64,000 nucleotides of DNA from an uncultured Verrucomicrobiota bacterium (GTDB lineage Bacteria > Verrucomicrobiota > Verrucomicrobiae > Verrucomicrobiales > DEV007), in the NCBI GenBank assembly GCA_902591645.1, contig CACJBM010000003.1, positions 21,309 to 85,308 of the forward strand, in the 5' to 3' direction. The translations under genes were made by a program, and so were the position numbers. This document shows, piece by piece, positions 1-9,379 of the stretch (within the stretch, counting starts at the first letter, position 1; the number at the start of each line of letters is the position of its first letter). The notes under the pieces were generated by a model. It was not told the origin of the DNA. It did no database searches and saw nothing but the letters and a program-made list of their open reading frames with translations.

Positions 1-302
1 GATGATATCAATATAGTGGAAAGAGGGGACCTTTTTAAATAGTTTTCACAACACTCTAAGATAAATAATTTAAAGGAATATAATTTCTTCTTCTTCTTCT
101 AAGTGTTAATAACCTGTGAAAAATCTATTCCACATGTAAAAATAGGGTGTTCCACAGTACCGGATGACTATTCAAAAACAGTGAATAAGATACCAATAAG
201 CGAGCTAAGCCTGTGAGCATTTTTCCATAACTAAATTTACAGACACAAGTTCCGGCTTATTAACAAAACCAATAATTTATTTTGGGAACACATATTAACA
301 AG
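1..302. other. AT-rich non-coding stretch with DnaA-box-like 9-mers
   Basis: No gene is visible here. The stretch is AT-rich and lies downstream of rnc. It contains a short (TTC)5 run near 86-101 and several 9-mers close to the relaxed DnaA box TTWTNCACA: one full match on the minus strand at 115-123, and single-mismatch versions at 42-50, 126-134 and 148-156. Four such words within 115 bases could be chance in AT-rich DNA or could be a replication-related or DnaA-regulated site. What lies left of the window is unknown, so the stretch may also be a promoter for a gene outside it. Confidence 0.3.
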
Positions 303-1001
303 TTATTGAGAACTGTTTGTATCTATCCATAGAGATTTTACGAGTGCGTTTTGAGCAGCAGATCGTTCTGACTCTTTTTTGTTTTTTCCCTGACCAACAC
401 CAAGGACTCGACCATCCCACAAGACTTCAGTCTCGAATGAACAGTCGTGGTCGGGACCTTCCTGATTTAGAACTCGATAAGTGGGGGCAAATTGAGATAT
501 TTTTTGGAGGACCTCCTGTAATTCACCCTTTGGGTTTTTTTCAATAGGTTCGGCAACAATTTGAGCGAATTTTATCTTACAAGAATTCAATATAAACACC
601 TTCACTGATTCAAAACCACTGTCTAAGTAGACCGCACCAGTTAGTGCCTCAAAAGCATCAGCTAAGACGCCCTGACGACTTCTACCTCCCGTTCGCTCTT
701 CTCCCTTACCAAGCAAAACAAAAGTACCAAGATCAATCCCCAATGCATACTCCTCAAGTGCTTCGGTTGAAACCAAGCGGGACCTTAATTTGGTCAAATG
801 ACCCTCTGAAAAATCAGGAAACATAGTAAACAATTCATAGGTCAACACTAGTTGCAAAACAGCGTCACCAAGAAATTCTAAGCGTTGATTATCAGAACCA
901 CTATCCTGGTTTTCATACGCGAGGCTTGGGTGCGTTAAAGCTTCAGAGAGAAGTCTAGGGTTTTCAAAACTGTAACCGATTTGTTTCTCTATAGAGTCCA
1001 T
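303..1001 (-). CDS. rnc: Ribonuclease III
   Basis: Endoribonuclease that cuts double-stranded RNA in rRNA and mRNA processing; cytoplasmic. The 232 residues match the usual bacterial length. The signature RLEFLGDAVL is at residues 40-49, giving metal ligands E42 and D46; the second acidic pair D115 and E118 sits in ADAFEALTGA. The N-terminal RNase III domain covers about 1-150 and a double-stranded-RNA-binding domain about 157-226. Everything needed for catalysis is present. The next feature upstream on the same strand is tRNA-His, about 55 bases away, so the two may share a transcript, but no promoter is clear between them. Confidence 0.95.
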   Translation of the reverse strand: MDSIEKQIGYSFENPRLLSEALTHPSLAYENQDSGSDNQRLEFLGDAVLQLVLTYELFTMFPDFSEGHLTKLRSRLVSTEALEEYALGIDLGTFVLLGKGEERTGGRSRQGVLADAFEALTGAVYLDSGFESVKVFILNSCKIKFAQIVAEPIEKNPKGELQEVLQKISQFAPTYRVLNQEGPDHDCSFETEVLWDGRVLGVGQGKNKKESERSAAQNALVKSLWIDTNSSQ

Positions 1002-1055
1002 TTGCGCGAAAAAACATACTTTTGAAAACTAAAAACAACAGATTTAGAAATCAAA

Positions 1056-1132
1056 TGGGGTGACCGACGGGACTTGAACCCGCGACAACCGGAACCACAA
1101 ACCGGGGCTCTACCAACTGAGCTACGGCCACC
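1056..1132 (-). tRNA. tRNA-His (GTG)
   Basis: A 77-nt cloverleaf on the minus strand starts with GGTGGCCG and ends with an encoded CCA. The anticodon loop TTGTGGT gives anticodon GTG for histidine. The extra 5' G (position -1) is encoded and faces C73, the standard histidine identity feature. The acceptor stem GTGGCCG pairs with CGGTCAC with one G-T wobble. The anticodon stem CCGGT/TCCGG has four GC pairs and a T-T mismatch at the loop-closing pair. The T arm has the normal GGTTCAAGTCC form. It lies between rnc and the giant surface-protein gene. Confidence 0.93.
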
Positions 1133-1296
1133 ATTTCAAATGATTTCTATAATTTCCGCGCAGTTGAGACGAAAAACACAAAAAGCGCAAACAGCTCACC
1201 AGCGCGAAAGGCTTTATGATACTACCAAAACATTCCACCTAGTCAATGAGATGCATTTAAAATCCCCAAATGAACCAATTTAATAATTCCACAACA

Positions 1297-4200
1297 TCAG
1301 GGCGAAAGAACACGCACACGCAAAAACCCTAAATCCTTATCATTTATAGCATCCCTAGAGCGCAAAAGGATTCGTTCAGCACCAGCACCATCCGCCACTC
1401 TAGAAATTTCAATTGTGTTGTTTTTGTCCTGTGACCACGCGATTAAATCATTACTCATTTCAATGATAAACTCGATACCTGGCGCATCTTTTCTTTCCCG
1501 ATATTCAAGGGCAAAGTACTGTCTTCCTTCTAGTTCGACTATATCCAATGAAGGAATTCCGCTTTGAGGGTTTTCACCAATAAGATCCATTCCAAAAGCA
1601 TACGTAAGAAGATTATTGAGTAAATCGCCTCCCTTAACGTCTAATGGATTGGTTTCTCCCCTGGCTTCCATCCAAGATGCAAACGCTTCGTTGATTGTTT
1701 CAGCCTTTCCGGGTGATCCTCCAATTGCAGAACTTGATGTCCACAAAGAGCCATCACTTGTATTTCCCAGCAATGGATTGGATAATACAAGAGAATAACC
1801 ATCTTCGTCAGGCTGAGTTGGCCAGGGGCCGTTGTTGTCATAGATAAAGCTCGTGACAAGATTTCCATCCCTATCCAAAAGTACAATTTCCTCGCCATTA
1901 TTATTTAACTTACCACCAGACCAACTGCCTACTATTTGGGCATTAATCTGCTGACCATATTTACTTAAAAAAGATTCACGATCAGCCACAATTAGAAGAT
2001 ATTCACCAGCACCTATCGATCTTTCAGGAAAGATAAATTCATTCACGGGTTGACCTTGGGGGAGTGAAAAACCAGTCAGATCGACAGAATTTCCTCCCGC
2101 ATTATAAAGTTCAATAAATTCATAATCAGAACCCTCTAATGGATTATACATTACTTCTGAAACAACTATGTCTCCACTAGAAGGTGAAGATTCATCAGGA
2201 GAAATGAGCATCATATAGTCAAAACTCACCTTCAATCCACGGGCGGCTTCTGAGCTTGTAAATATTCCACCATGCACTGATTCCCAATTCGTCTGAAGGT
2301 CGAGGCGATGAATAATTTCCCAAACTCCAGATTCGGGAGATCTTTCGAAAAAGAGACGATCCTCTTCGCGGCGTATTCTTATAACAACATCATCAGATGA
2401 AGAAAATGGAACGCTATGTACTGTTCCAGCGCTCCCAGAAGAGGTAATTTTGGTGACGGCTAAATGCCTTCCGTCTTTATAACCGAAAGCATAACGAGAT
2501 CGCTTGGCAGATTCATCAACTTCGATTATTAAGCCCGCCATAAATTCATCAAATTGGAGATTCCATAGTTCAAGATCAGTTTGTAATACCCAATTGGAAT
2601 GAGTGGGTAGATCACGTTTAAGCCAGGGGTGCGTGGTTCCATCGAGATTACCACCTTCCGTGACCGGTTGAGCTGTGATATCAAGCTCGGCAGCAAAGAG
2701 ATAGTCAGAGCTTCTAGAATTACGGTTATGAAGATCCACGGCGAGTACATTTGTCCCATTTACTAATGATCCGGTACCATCGTAAATACCCACTTGCCGT
2801 GATTGTTTTTCATCTCTAGAAGCAGTATTACTGCTTGCTCCGGTTCCATGCTCGATCTGACCATTAGGCAACCGGACACGATCAATTTCAATGCCGTTGA
2901 GCCAAAATCTAGCTCCATCATCTATGACAGCGCGGAGATCAATTTCTGAACCGACCGGATCATCAGAGAATTCAAATTCTGTTCTAAAGTAATAACTTAC
3001 TAGGTTCTCTGCCGAATTGTTTTGCAGTGGAGTATTGATCCCTGGCTCTGGTATCGTGCCGGAATCTTTACCAAACATACCCTTTCCTGTTTTCCAAGAG
3101 GAATCATCAAAGCCTACTTTAGCAAATTCGGACATATAATCGATGTTTTCATCACTATATTGCCAGGCATGATCTAACTGGATATAACTTTTTGAATCAG
3201 CAATGCCCGGAGGCAGCCCTAACGGATAGGACTTATCATCCGGCAATTGAATAACTAATTTCCCTAGTGCTTCACTGAGGGACCACCAGGCCCCGGGAGA
3301 GTAATTGTCTTTTTGTTCTATGTCATGTTCTTGGATCCATGGGGCAATCCAAACATCATTAAATGCTGAAAACCCCTTAGGCCCAAATACAGATATTTGC
3401 CTTGAGATTGTGGATTTTTTATCTTTCTGATCTGTTACGTCTAAAGATATTTCATATAGTCCAGGAGTCGCAAAACTGACAACGGCAGTCGGGCCATCTG
3501 ATGTTAAAACGACATTCTCTGACGAAGCGCTCCATACAAATGAAAGGGCATCACCTTCTGGGTCGTAACTTTCACTGGCATCAAGGACCAACGTGCTGGC
3601 CAGCTCGACGTTTGCAGAACCAGGATTCAAATCAAGGACTATGTGCGGAGCTGCATTATTTGTTTTGTTTACCGTGACAGTATCTGTTTCTTCTCCAAAC
3701 GCAGCCTTACCATCATCATCCAATGCGATGACACGGAAAGAGTTTGATCCGCTTCTTAAGGAAATTCCTTCAATTTTCCATGTTGTTTCATCGATCCAGC
3801 TGAATTGACCCTCGGGGTGGTTTTCTACGGCAACTTCCCAGACCCGATATCCAGCTTCTCCGGTAATTGTGATATTATCATTAGATGTATTGGCAATTGG
3901 GTCGACATCAAGTTTTCTGGTATGACCATTTGAAAGTTCACTCAAAATACGATTGCGCCTGCCGCTGTCCCAACCCGTATATTTATTCTGGTTTGGATTG
4001 TAGGTGGTGGAAACTGCCTGTTCACAGTCGAACCAGGCATCCACACGTGGTCCTTTGGCCTGAAATTTATCCAATATTTCTGTTAAATAGTATCGAAAAA
4101 TACGCCTGTTATAAGGCTTACGAAGCCAAGCTGAGAATTCATTTCCTCCACTAAAGATCATTTCTCCAGTGTTTTGAAAAGCCAAGTCAGAGTCATGGAA

Positions 4201-7200
4201 GAAGAAATGAAATTTTCCATCTCCTGGGCCCCTGTAAAAGAAACTGTTCTTGGGGCGTCTTAATGTGAAAGAATCCCAGTCCCCGATGTAACCTCTCACG
4301 GCAGCCATCATGCATATTCTTCTCGCGTCAACGAGACGATTTATTTCCTCTTCAGTGTACCCGTTAGAATTCTTTACGGTTTTTAATAGATTGATTAAAG
4401 CTGTATAATCATAATCTGTTTCCCTCGAACGCTTCAGCCACTGACTGTGATATCTTCCTGGACCCGGCCAGTCATCACCAGCGTACCACCAGTACCGACT
4501 GGTTATTTGGTCTTTGCTGTAATTATCATCGAAGAAAAATATATCATCTTGTCGGTAAAGCTCTCCTTGCGGACCATCATCCCCAAAGTTTCTTTCCAGA
4601 AAATCATTACCGACTGGTTCAAAAAATTCTACTGAGTGTCTAGGATTTCCTCCGTTCTCAATCATTGAAGCAAATTCGTTTTCGTTCACTTCATGGCCCA
4701 TAAGATAAAGCATGTATCTAGGAACTTTGTTATTAAATATATTAGCAGCACCCTCTGCTGCCGGGGTATTGTCCCAAGCAATTTTTGCCAGGCCGCGGAG
4801 ACGTTTGTCTAAAGGCATTTTAAATTTACCTCGTTGTGTGAAATTTGATCTGCTTCCAGCATGCCAAGGGCTTCCGGAAGATCGGACCTCACAATTATAA
4901 AATATTTCTTTTTCATCAACGATGAGGGTCATCTTTTTATAATTGTTAGAAAGGTTTGGAAATTTCCATTCCCATGCTGCGCTGCTTCCGCTCGTCATTG
5001 AACGGCGATCATAATCTGAAATCACGACCCGATAACTTGTTACATCAGTCTTAATTTCAGAATTATCGACAACGTACATTGCTGGTATTTCAGGAGCACG
5101 GGAAGGAAGAGTGACTTCTTGTGCGCCATTTTTTGCAAGGACATAGAATTGCACGATCCTATTATCTACTCCCTGATCTAAAATTTGGGCTGACCATATT
5201 CCATCACCGGCACGAGAGTCTGCACCGGCACCGTTGTCATTCATAGTAAGAGATTTCCAGTCCCTGTCATTGGTTGCTGAGTCCTGACGATACATAAGTT
5301 TGACTGAATCTGCGGCTCCGGACACCTTAGCAGATACAGTGACAGGCTCCTTACTAGTGGGGACTGCTGGATTGTGTGATAAATAGCCTAAGGCGGGCGG
5401 CGCTGAAGAAAGTAATGATCCATTTGGTTTACCAGGACTGCCAAGATCATTAGGAATAGGTAACCTATAAGTAGAAACAAAACTGTCTTCAAATGTTTTG
5501 AAAATGACCCTGGGCTTTCCTTTAACCCAACGGGCCTTGAACTTAAGAGTCAGCTCATCATTGCGCGTTAATTCATTGACCTGAATTTCAGCTTTGTTTG
5601 CTCGATTGTCACCGTGCCCATCAGAAATCAGGTGAAATTCACCATTTTCAAAATAGCTGGCATGATGCGTTCCCTGTGGCAACCATCCAGTTTCACCTCG
5701 ACCGTTCGTAGTACGCTTAGCAGCGTTTTGCATGATATCCTGACCCCCCCTGAGAAGCTCTATATCTTTCAGAATGACATGTGCGTCTCCGACAAGATGG
5801 ACCCACAATTCTTTATCAAGACGCGGAACTGAAAGGTGGTGATAGATGCTCGTGAAGCTGTATTCCTCAAAACTTGTTTTCTGACTCTCATCACTATCTT
5901 TCCAAGAGCTAGGAAGATCATTATCAGCAAAGGGATGAATGAGTTCCATACTACTTCCATCGCCATTTGTCCATTGTGGCCAATCTCCACCAACTTTGTA
6001 GTTCACTTCATCAGCCAAATTTCCGTTACTGTCCTCGAGCCTCAGAAGTTCACCTTCATTAGCCAAGTTGTTTTCATAGTTTCCTATTACCGGAACATCG
6101 CCATAATTTGATTTGATCCAATCTTTGTTAGCAGCAACTACCAAATGAGCCCCAGCCCCAATGCTTGTGCCGGCCGGGAAAGTAAAACTAATTCCCTCAA
6201 CAAATTCCCAGCCACTAAGATCAACGGCCTCATTGCCCCTATTATACAGCTCTATAAATTCACCGTTCCTTTCATCACTTGGAGGATCGGACATTATTTC
6301 GTTGATGATGATGCTCGTTTCCCTGACCGGCTCGTTAGCTGCATTTTTCGTATGACCAGGGCCCCGGAACCATTCCTTTCCAGGCGGATCACTTTGATAG
6401 CTTTCTACACCATCGCGAACACGGAAAGAGTCTGCTGCTAGCACAGTGCCCCCTGAGGTGATTAGATAGACCCGAATTTCATTTGTGTTTTCAGATGAAA
6501 AATTGACATCCCAGCTCTTTGGAGAATTGCCCGAAACAGAACCCGACAAAGGGACAGCATCTGAAAAATCAATTTTGGAAGTTAAAGACAAGCCTTCAAC
6601 CGGAATAGCAGCATCACTATCAGCAGAAAGTTCAATCCAATCCACATTTCCCTCTGCATCAAAGTGGACCTCGTTGAGATCAAGCAAGCCCGCAAGATCA
6701 CTACTGTCTATATTAGCGGCACCTGGGGTCGGATCAGTAAAAACAAACCAGTCAGATCCACCGGCTGGTTTTCTTCCAACAGAACGGCCATCAGCTCCGA
6801 GCGTAGCCTCGAACGCATCAAGTGTTGTAACGGCACCAGGAGAACTTAGATAAATTTTTGTTTTACCACCCACAGTGAATCCTGCCTCTTTAAAGCCAAT
6901 GGTCGTGAAACCTGAGGCGGAAATAGTGGCATTAGCTCCTATAGTAAACTTTTTAAGATCATTGATATCATTACTAAGATGATATCCCTGCAAATTGATT
7001 TCTTTGTCAGAGGAATTATAAAATTCGATAAATCCATTACCAGCATCGCCGACCTTTACTTCATTAATAATGGCAGCACCCCCAGCACCTGAAACCCGAA
7101 TGATTGGACCAAAGACAAGGTCCGAGCTGTTACGGCTATTATTATGAACCTCTACAGCTAGTGTATTAGTGCCATTTATCAGCATACCACTTATGTCAGA

Positions 7201-8223
7201 TTCAATGATTCCTTGTTCGATCTTTGCCTCAAGTGATGAAGGCACTGAAGATGCATTGGTCTGATAGTTAATTTCTCCAGCCGGCATGCGATGGCGCCCG
7301 ACTTCTTTCCCGTTCAAATAAATAACCAGTCCGTCATCAAGAATCGCATCCATTGAAAAGAAAGCAGAGGTTGTTCCGCCGGCCCATTCGAATTGTTTTC
7401 TCATATAATGAGTTGAAATGCGCTCTTTCCATTCGGTTTGAATCTTGGGTTCAGGCATCGCTGCTATCCGTGAAGCAGTTTCTCGACCAAAGATACCACC
7501 ACCACTGGACCATGATGAATCGTCATATCCTGACTCCTTCCATCCGCTACCAAGATCATTGCCAGAATCATCATATTTCCATTCATCTCCAAGACTGACG
7601 ATCGGAAAAGACGCTGCAAGATCCACTGATGGATTTGAAAAACGTTGCCCGTCCGAGCCTGCAGGGGCCACTCCTGGTGTGCCCCCCGGAGATGCACTCG
7701 CAGCCCAATTATCAAATTTTGAGCAACTAAGATACTTGTTGATTAAACGCAATGAATGACCAGCACCATCAGCAGCGACAGGCCACGTTCCCCGATCATT
7801 GTATCTGACACGGCAAACCATGACGCCATTTTTATCTCTCAGCTCTAGGGCTTCTCCTGCATTACTCAAAGAACCAGTGTAAGGACCAAATATTTTAACA
7901 TCCCCAGGCACAGTATAATTTGCGCGGAATGTTTTCTCATCAACATTGGTGACTAATACGCGCTCAAAAGCGCACATAAATGTTTGTTGAGGAGATGATG
8001 CGGAGAAGTCAGGAAATTTATAATCGATACCATCCGAAAATTCCCAGCACGCAAAATCAACAGCGGAACCGGAATTATTAAATAGCTCTATATATTCAGG
8101 CTTATCATCTTTTGGAGAGTAATGAATCTCACTAAAAGTGACGCGTTCAGCGACTGAAGTAACCGCTAAAATTAAAGTAACGAGTAAAGTAACACCAAAA
8201 TTGGTGAGCAAAGAAAAATGCAT
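1297..8223 (-). CDS. Giant secreted lamin-tail / CotH-domain protein
   Basis: Predicted exported surface protein of 2308 residues. The reading frame opens at 8304, but the ATG at 8223 gives a clean signal peptide (MHFSLLTNFG, then a hydrophobic run) and is preferred. In longer-frame numbering it holds four lamin-tail-like domains (about 53-205, 410-530, 663-800, 2045-2200). Two similar beta-sandwich modules (240-405 and 1710-1880) share DDSSW, FG and NGTN-LAV-HN elements. A CotH-like region spans about 1090-1410, with FFEPVGNDFL and FHFFFHDSDLAF, and a PKD-like domain about 1552-1641. The last 130 residues (NLLTYAFGMD, then a beta-rich end) resemble a tail common in verrucomicrobial secreted proteins. 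CotH proteins are atypical kinases in spore coats; activity here is unproven. The role may be adhesion or substrate capture. Confidence 0.85.
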   Translation of the reverse strand: MHFSLLTNFGVTLLVTLILAVTSVAERVTFSEIHYSPKDDKPEYIELFNNSGSAVDFACWEFSDGIDYKFPDFSASSPQQTFMCAFERVLVTNVDEKTFRANYTVPGDVKIFGPYTGSLSNAGEALELRDKNGVMVCRVRYNDRGTWPVAADGAGHSLRLINKYLSCSKFDNWAASASPGGTPGVAPAGSDGQRFSNPSVDLAASFPIVSLGDEWKYDDSGNDLGSGWKESGYDDSSWSSGGGIFGRETASRIAAMPEPKIQTEWKERISTHYMRKQFEWAGGTTSAFFSMDAILDDGLVIYLNGKEVGRHRMPAGEINYQTNASSVPSSLEAKIEQGIIESDISGMLINGTNTLAVEVHNNSRNSSDLVFGPIIRVSGAGGAAIINEVKVGDAGNGFIEFYNSSDKEINLQGYHLSNDINDLKKFTIGANATISASGFTTIGFKEAGFTVGGKTKIYLSSPGAVTTLDAFEATLGADGRSVGRKPAGGSDWFVFTDPTPGAANIDSSDLAGLLDLNEVHFDAEGNVDWIELSADSDAAIPVEGLSLTSKIDFSDAVPLSGSVSGNSPKSWDVNFSSENTNEIRVYLITSGGTVLAADSFRVRDGVESYQSDPPGKEWFRGPGHTKNAANEPVRETSIIINEIMSDPPSDERNGEFIELYNRGNEAVDLSGWEFVEGISFTFPAGTSIGAGAHLVVAANKDWIKSNYGDVPVIGNYENNLANEGELLRLEDSNGNLADEVNYKVGGDWPQWTNGDGSSMELIHPFADNDLPSSWKDSDESQKTSFEEYSFTSIYHHLSVPRLDKELWVHLVGDAHVILKDIELLRGGQDIMQNAAKRTTNGRGETGWLPQGTHHASYFENGEFHLISDGHGDNRANKAEIQVNELTRNDELTLKFKARWVKGKPRVIFKTFEDSFVSTYRLPIPNDLGSPGKPNGSLLSSAPPALGYLSHNPAVPTSKEPVTVSAKVSGAADSVKLMYRQDSATNDRDWKSLTMNDNGAGADSRAGDGIWSAQILDQGVDNRIVQFYVLAKNGAQEVTLPSRAPEIPAMYVVDNSEIKTDVTSYRVVISDYDRRSMTSGSSAAWEWKFPNLSNNYKKMTLIVDEKEIFYNCEVRSSGSPWHAGSRSNFTQRGKFKMPLDKRLRGLAKIAWDNTPAAEGAANIFNNKVPRYMLYLMGHEVNENEFASMIENGGNPRHSVEFFEPVGNDFLERNFGDDGPQGELYRQDDIFFFDDNYSKDQITSRYWWYAGDDWPGPGRYHSQWLKRSRETDYDYTALINLLKTVKNSNGYTEEEINRLVDARRICMMAAVRGYIGDWDSFTLRRPKNSFFYRGPGDGKFHFFFHDSDLAFQNTGEMIFSGGNEFSAWLRKPYNRRIFRYYLTEILDKFQAKGPRVDAWFDCEQAVSTTYNPNQNKYTGWDSGRRNRILSELSNGHTRKLDVDPIANTSNDNITITGEAGYRVWEVAVENHPEGQFSWIDETTWKIEGISLRSGSNSFRVIALDDDGKAAFGEETDTVTVNKTNNAAPHIVLDLNPGSANVELASTLVLDASESYDPEGDALSFVWSASSENVVLTSDGPTAVVSFATPGLYEISLDVTDQKDKKSTISRQISVFGPKGFSAFNDVWIAPWIQEHDIEQKDNYSPGAWWSLSEALGKLVIQLPDDKSYPLGLPPGIADSKSYIQLDHAWQYSDENIDYMSEFAKVGFDDSSWKTGKGMFGKDSGTIPEPGINTPLQNNSAENLVSYYFRTEFEFSDDPVGSEIDLRAVIDDGARFWLNGIEIDRVRLPNGQIEHGTGASSNTASRDEKQSRQVGIYDGTGSLVNGTNVLAVDLHNRNSRSSDYLFAAELDITAQPVTEGGNLDGTTHPWLKRDLPTHSNWVLQTDLELWNLQFDEFMAGLIIEVDESAKRSRYAFGYKDGRHLAVTKITSSGSAGTVHSVPFSSSDDVVIRIRREEDRLFFERSPESGVWEIIHRLDLQTNWESVHGGIFTSSEAARGLKVSFDYMMLISPDESSPSSGDIVVSEVMYNPLEGSDYEFIELYNAGGNSVDLTGFSLPQGQPVNEFIFPERSIGAGEYLLIVADRESFLSKYGQQINAQIVGSWSGGKLNNNGEEIVLLDRDGNLVTSFIYDNNGPWPTQPDEDGYSLVLSNPLLGNTSDGSLWTSSSAIGGSPGKAETINEAFASWMEARGETNPLDVKGGDLLNNLLTYAFGMDLIGENPQSGIPSLDIVELEGRQYFALEYRERKDAPGIEFIIEMSNDLIAWSQDKNNTIEISRVADGAGAERILLRSRDAINDKDLGFLRVRVLSP

Positions 8224-8461
8224 GGAAAATGGGGGGTATATTTTTGAGAGGAGGTATTGATGAGAAAATACCAGTAAAACAGGGTAAATACAAGCAATAG
8301 CCACAAGTTCGTGCTTATCGGGGCTGATAATCTATGAGTATGGCGGAGATCAGTAAAAATGAAGTTACGAATGACATCAAAGCAGCGCCCTAAAACAAAT
8401 ATTCAATTCCTTGCATGCATTGCCATTAAGTAACATTCTTTGGGCGATGTCAGGAGAATCA

Positions 8462-9055
8462 ATGAATGTGGCCTTTAAAGAATGGTCTATCATATGCGAT
8501 ACGCTCGGTTGCGGAAAACAAAGTTTAATATTGCGTAAGGGGGGAATTCACGAGGGCAAGAAAGGCTTTCAATTTGAACACGAAAAATTTGCATTGTTTC
8601 CTACAAGATTTCACGAACAAGAAGAAAGAGTTCGTATTGATCCTGAAAGATCAGCCGCTCCAACAACTGAATATCAGATCGGAGAAATAGTACCAATTCA
8701 ATATTGGGCAAGTATCGATTCGGTTTGGCATTTATCTCAATGGAAAAGCATAGAAGCACTGCACGAATACCACATTTGGGATGAGCAAATAATCTTAGAT
8801 AGATATAATTGGGGGAAAGAAGGCGACGACCAGCCCTCAATTAGTGCAGCTCTTGTCAGAGTCTTTCGATTTGAAGAAATTTTGAAAATACCGTATGAAA
8901 AAAAATATGGGGGCTGTCGGTCGTGGGTGAATTTGCCGCTGTTTACAGAGGATCAGGAAATTGGAAGCGTCTCAGTATTAAATGAGTTTGAATTTGGTGA
9001 ATTGAAACAAAAGATAGTAAATATCCTGAACAAAAACAACGAACAGAAAACTTAA
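8462..9055 (+). CDS. DUF1802 family protein
   Basis: Cytoplasmic protein of 197 residues. AFKEWSIICDTLGCGKQSLI near the N-terminus, followed by LRKGGIHEG and an EHEKFALFPTRFHEQ stretch, is the characteristic pattern of the DUF1802 family, whose function is unknown. The frame is open from 8411, but the ATG at 8462 has a good ribosome binding site (AGGAG six bases upstream) and matches where family members begin. No signal peptide or membrane segment. It is divergent from the giant surface-protein gene and meets the next minus-strand gene tail to tail with only five bases between. Confidence 0.82.
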   Translation: MNVAFKEWSIICDTLGCGKQSLILRKGGIHEGKKGFQFEHEKFALFPTRFHEQEERVRIDPERSAAPTTEYQIGEIVPIQYWASIDSVWHLSQWKSIEALHEYHIWDEQIILDRYNWGKEGDDQPSISAALVRVFRFEEILKIPYEKKYGGCRSWVNLPLFTEDQEIGSVSVLNEFEFGELKQKIVNILNKNNEQKT

Positions 9056-9060
9056 AAGTC

Positions 9061-9366
9061 TTAAGAACAACTCCGATCAGAACTTTTTAACCAACGATCA
9101 ATAAAGAATGGTCCGCAAGGAACAAACGCTGCAATAAAAGGAACCACTGCAGTTTGAATTTTCCACTGCAATTTTATTTTGGTTTCGAGCAATGCGAAAC
9201 AAAACAAAATAAAAAGCATTCCATGAATCCAACCACACCATACCACGAAGGATGGTTTGCCAGCCATGTATTTCATCGGCATTGCAAATAGCAGAAGTAT
9301 CAGAAAAGAGATACCTTCAATGTAGCCAATGAGCCGAAGTCGATTGATACTGGGCTTCATTTTCAA
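9061..9366 (-). CDS. DUF3817 small integral membrane protein
   Basis: A 101-residue membrane protein with about three hydrophobic segments (roughly 16-33, 40-62 and 69-88). The opening RLRLIGYIEGISFLILLLFA, the central KYMAG and WIHGMLFILFCFALLE, and the final VPCGPFFIDRWLK fit the DUF3817 family (YdzA-like), whose role is unknown. It starts 13 bases after the end of lpxA on the same strand and is probably the last gene of the lpx transcript. An in-frame ATG two codons later (9360) is an equally possible start. Confidence 0.8.
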   Translation of the reverse strand: MKMKPSINRLRLIGYIEGISFLILLLFAMPMKYMAGKPSFVVWCGWIHGMLFILFCFALLETKIKLQWKIQTAVVPFIAAFVPCGPFFIDRWLKSSDRSCS

Positions 9367-9379
9367 TTAATAAGCTATT

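Noticed and set aside
86..101. (TTC)5 run in the left-edge gap
   Set aside because: Short simple repeat with no further support as a phase-variable or regulatory element.
6485..6853. 122-residue plus-strand frame inside the giant surface-protein gene
   Set aside because: It is antisense to a clear coding frame, has low-complexity Ser/Pro composition and no family features.
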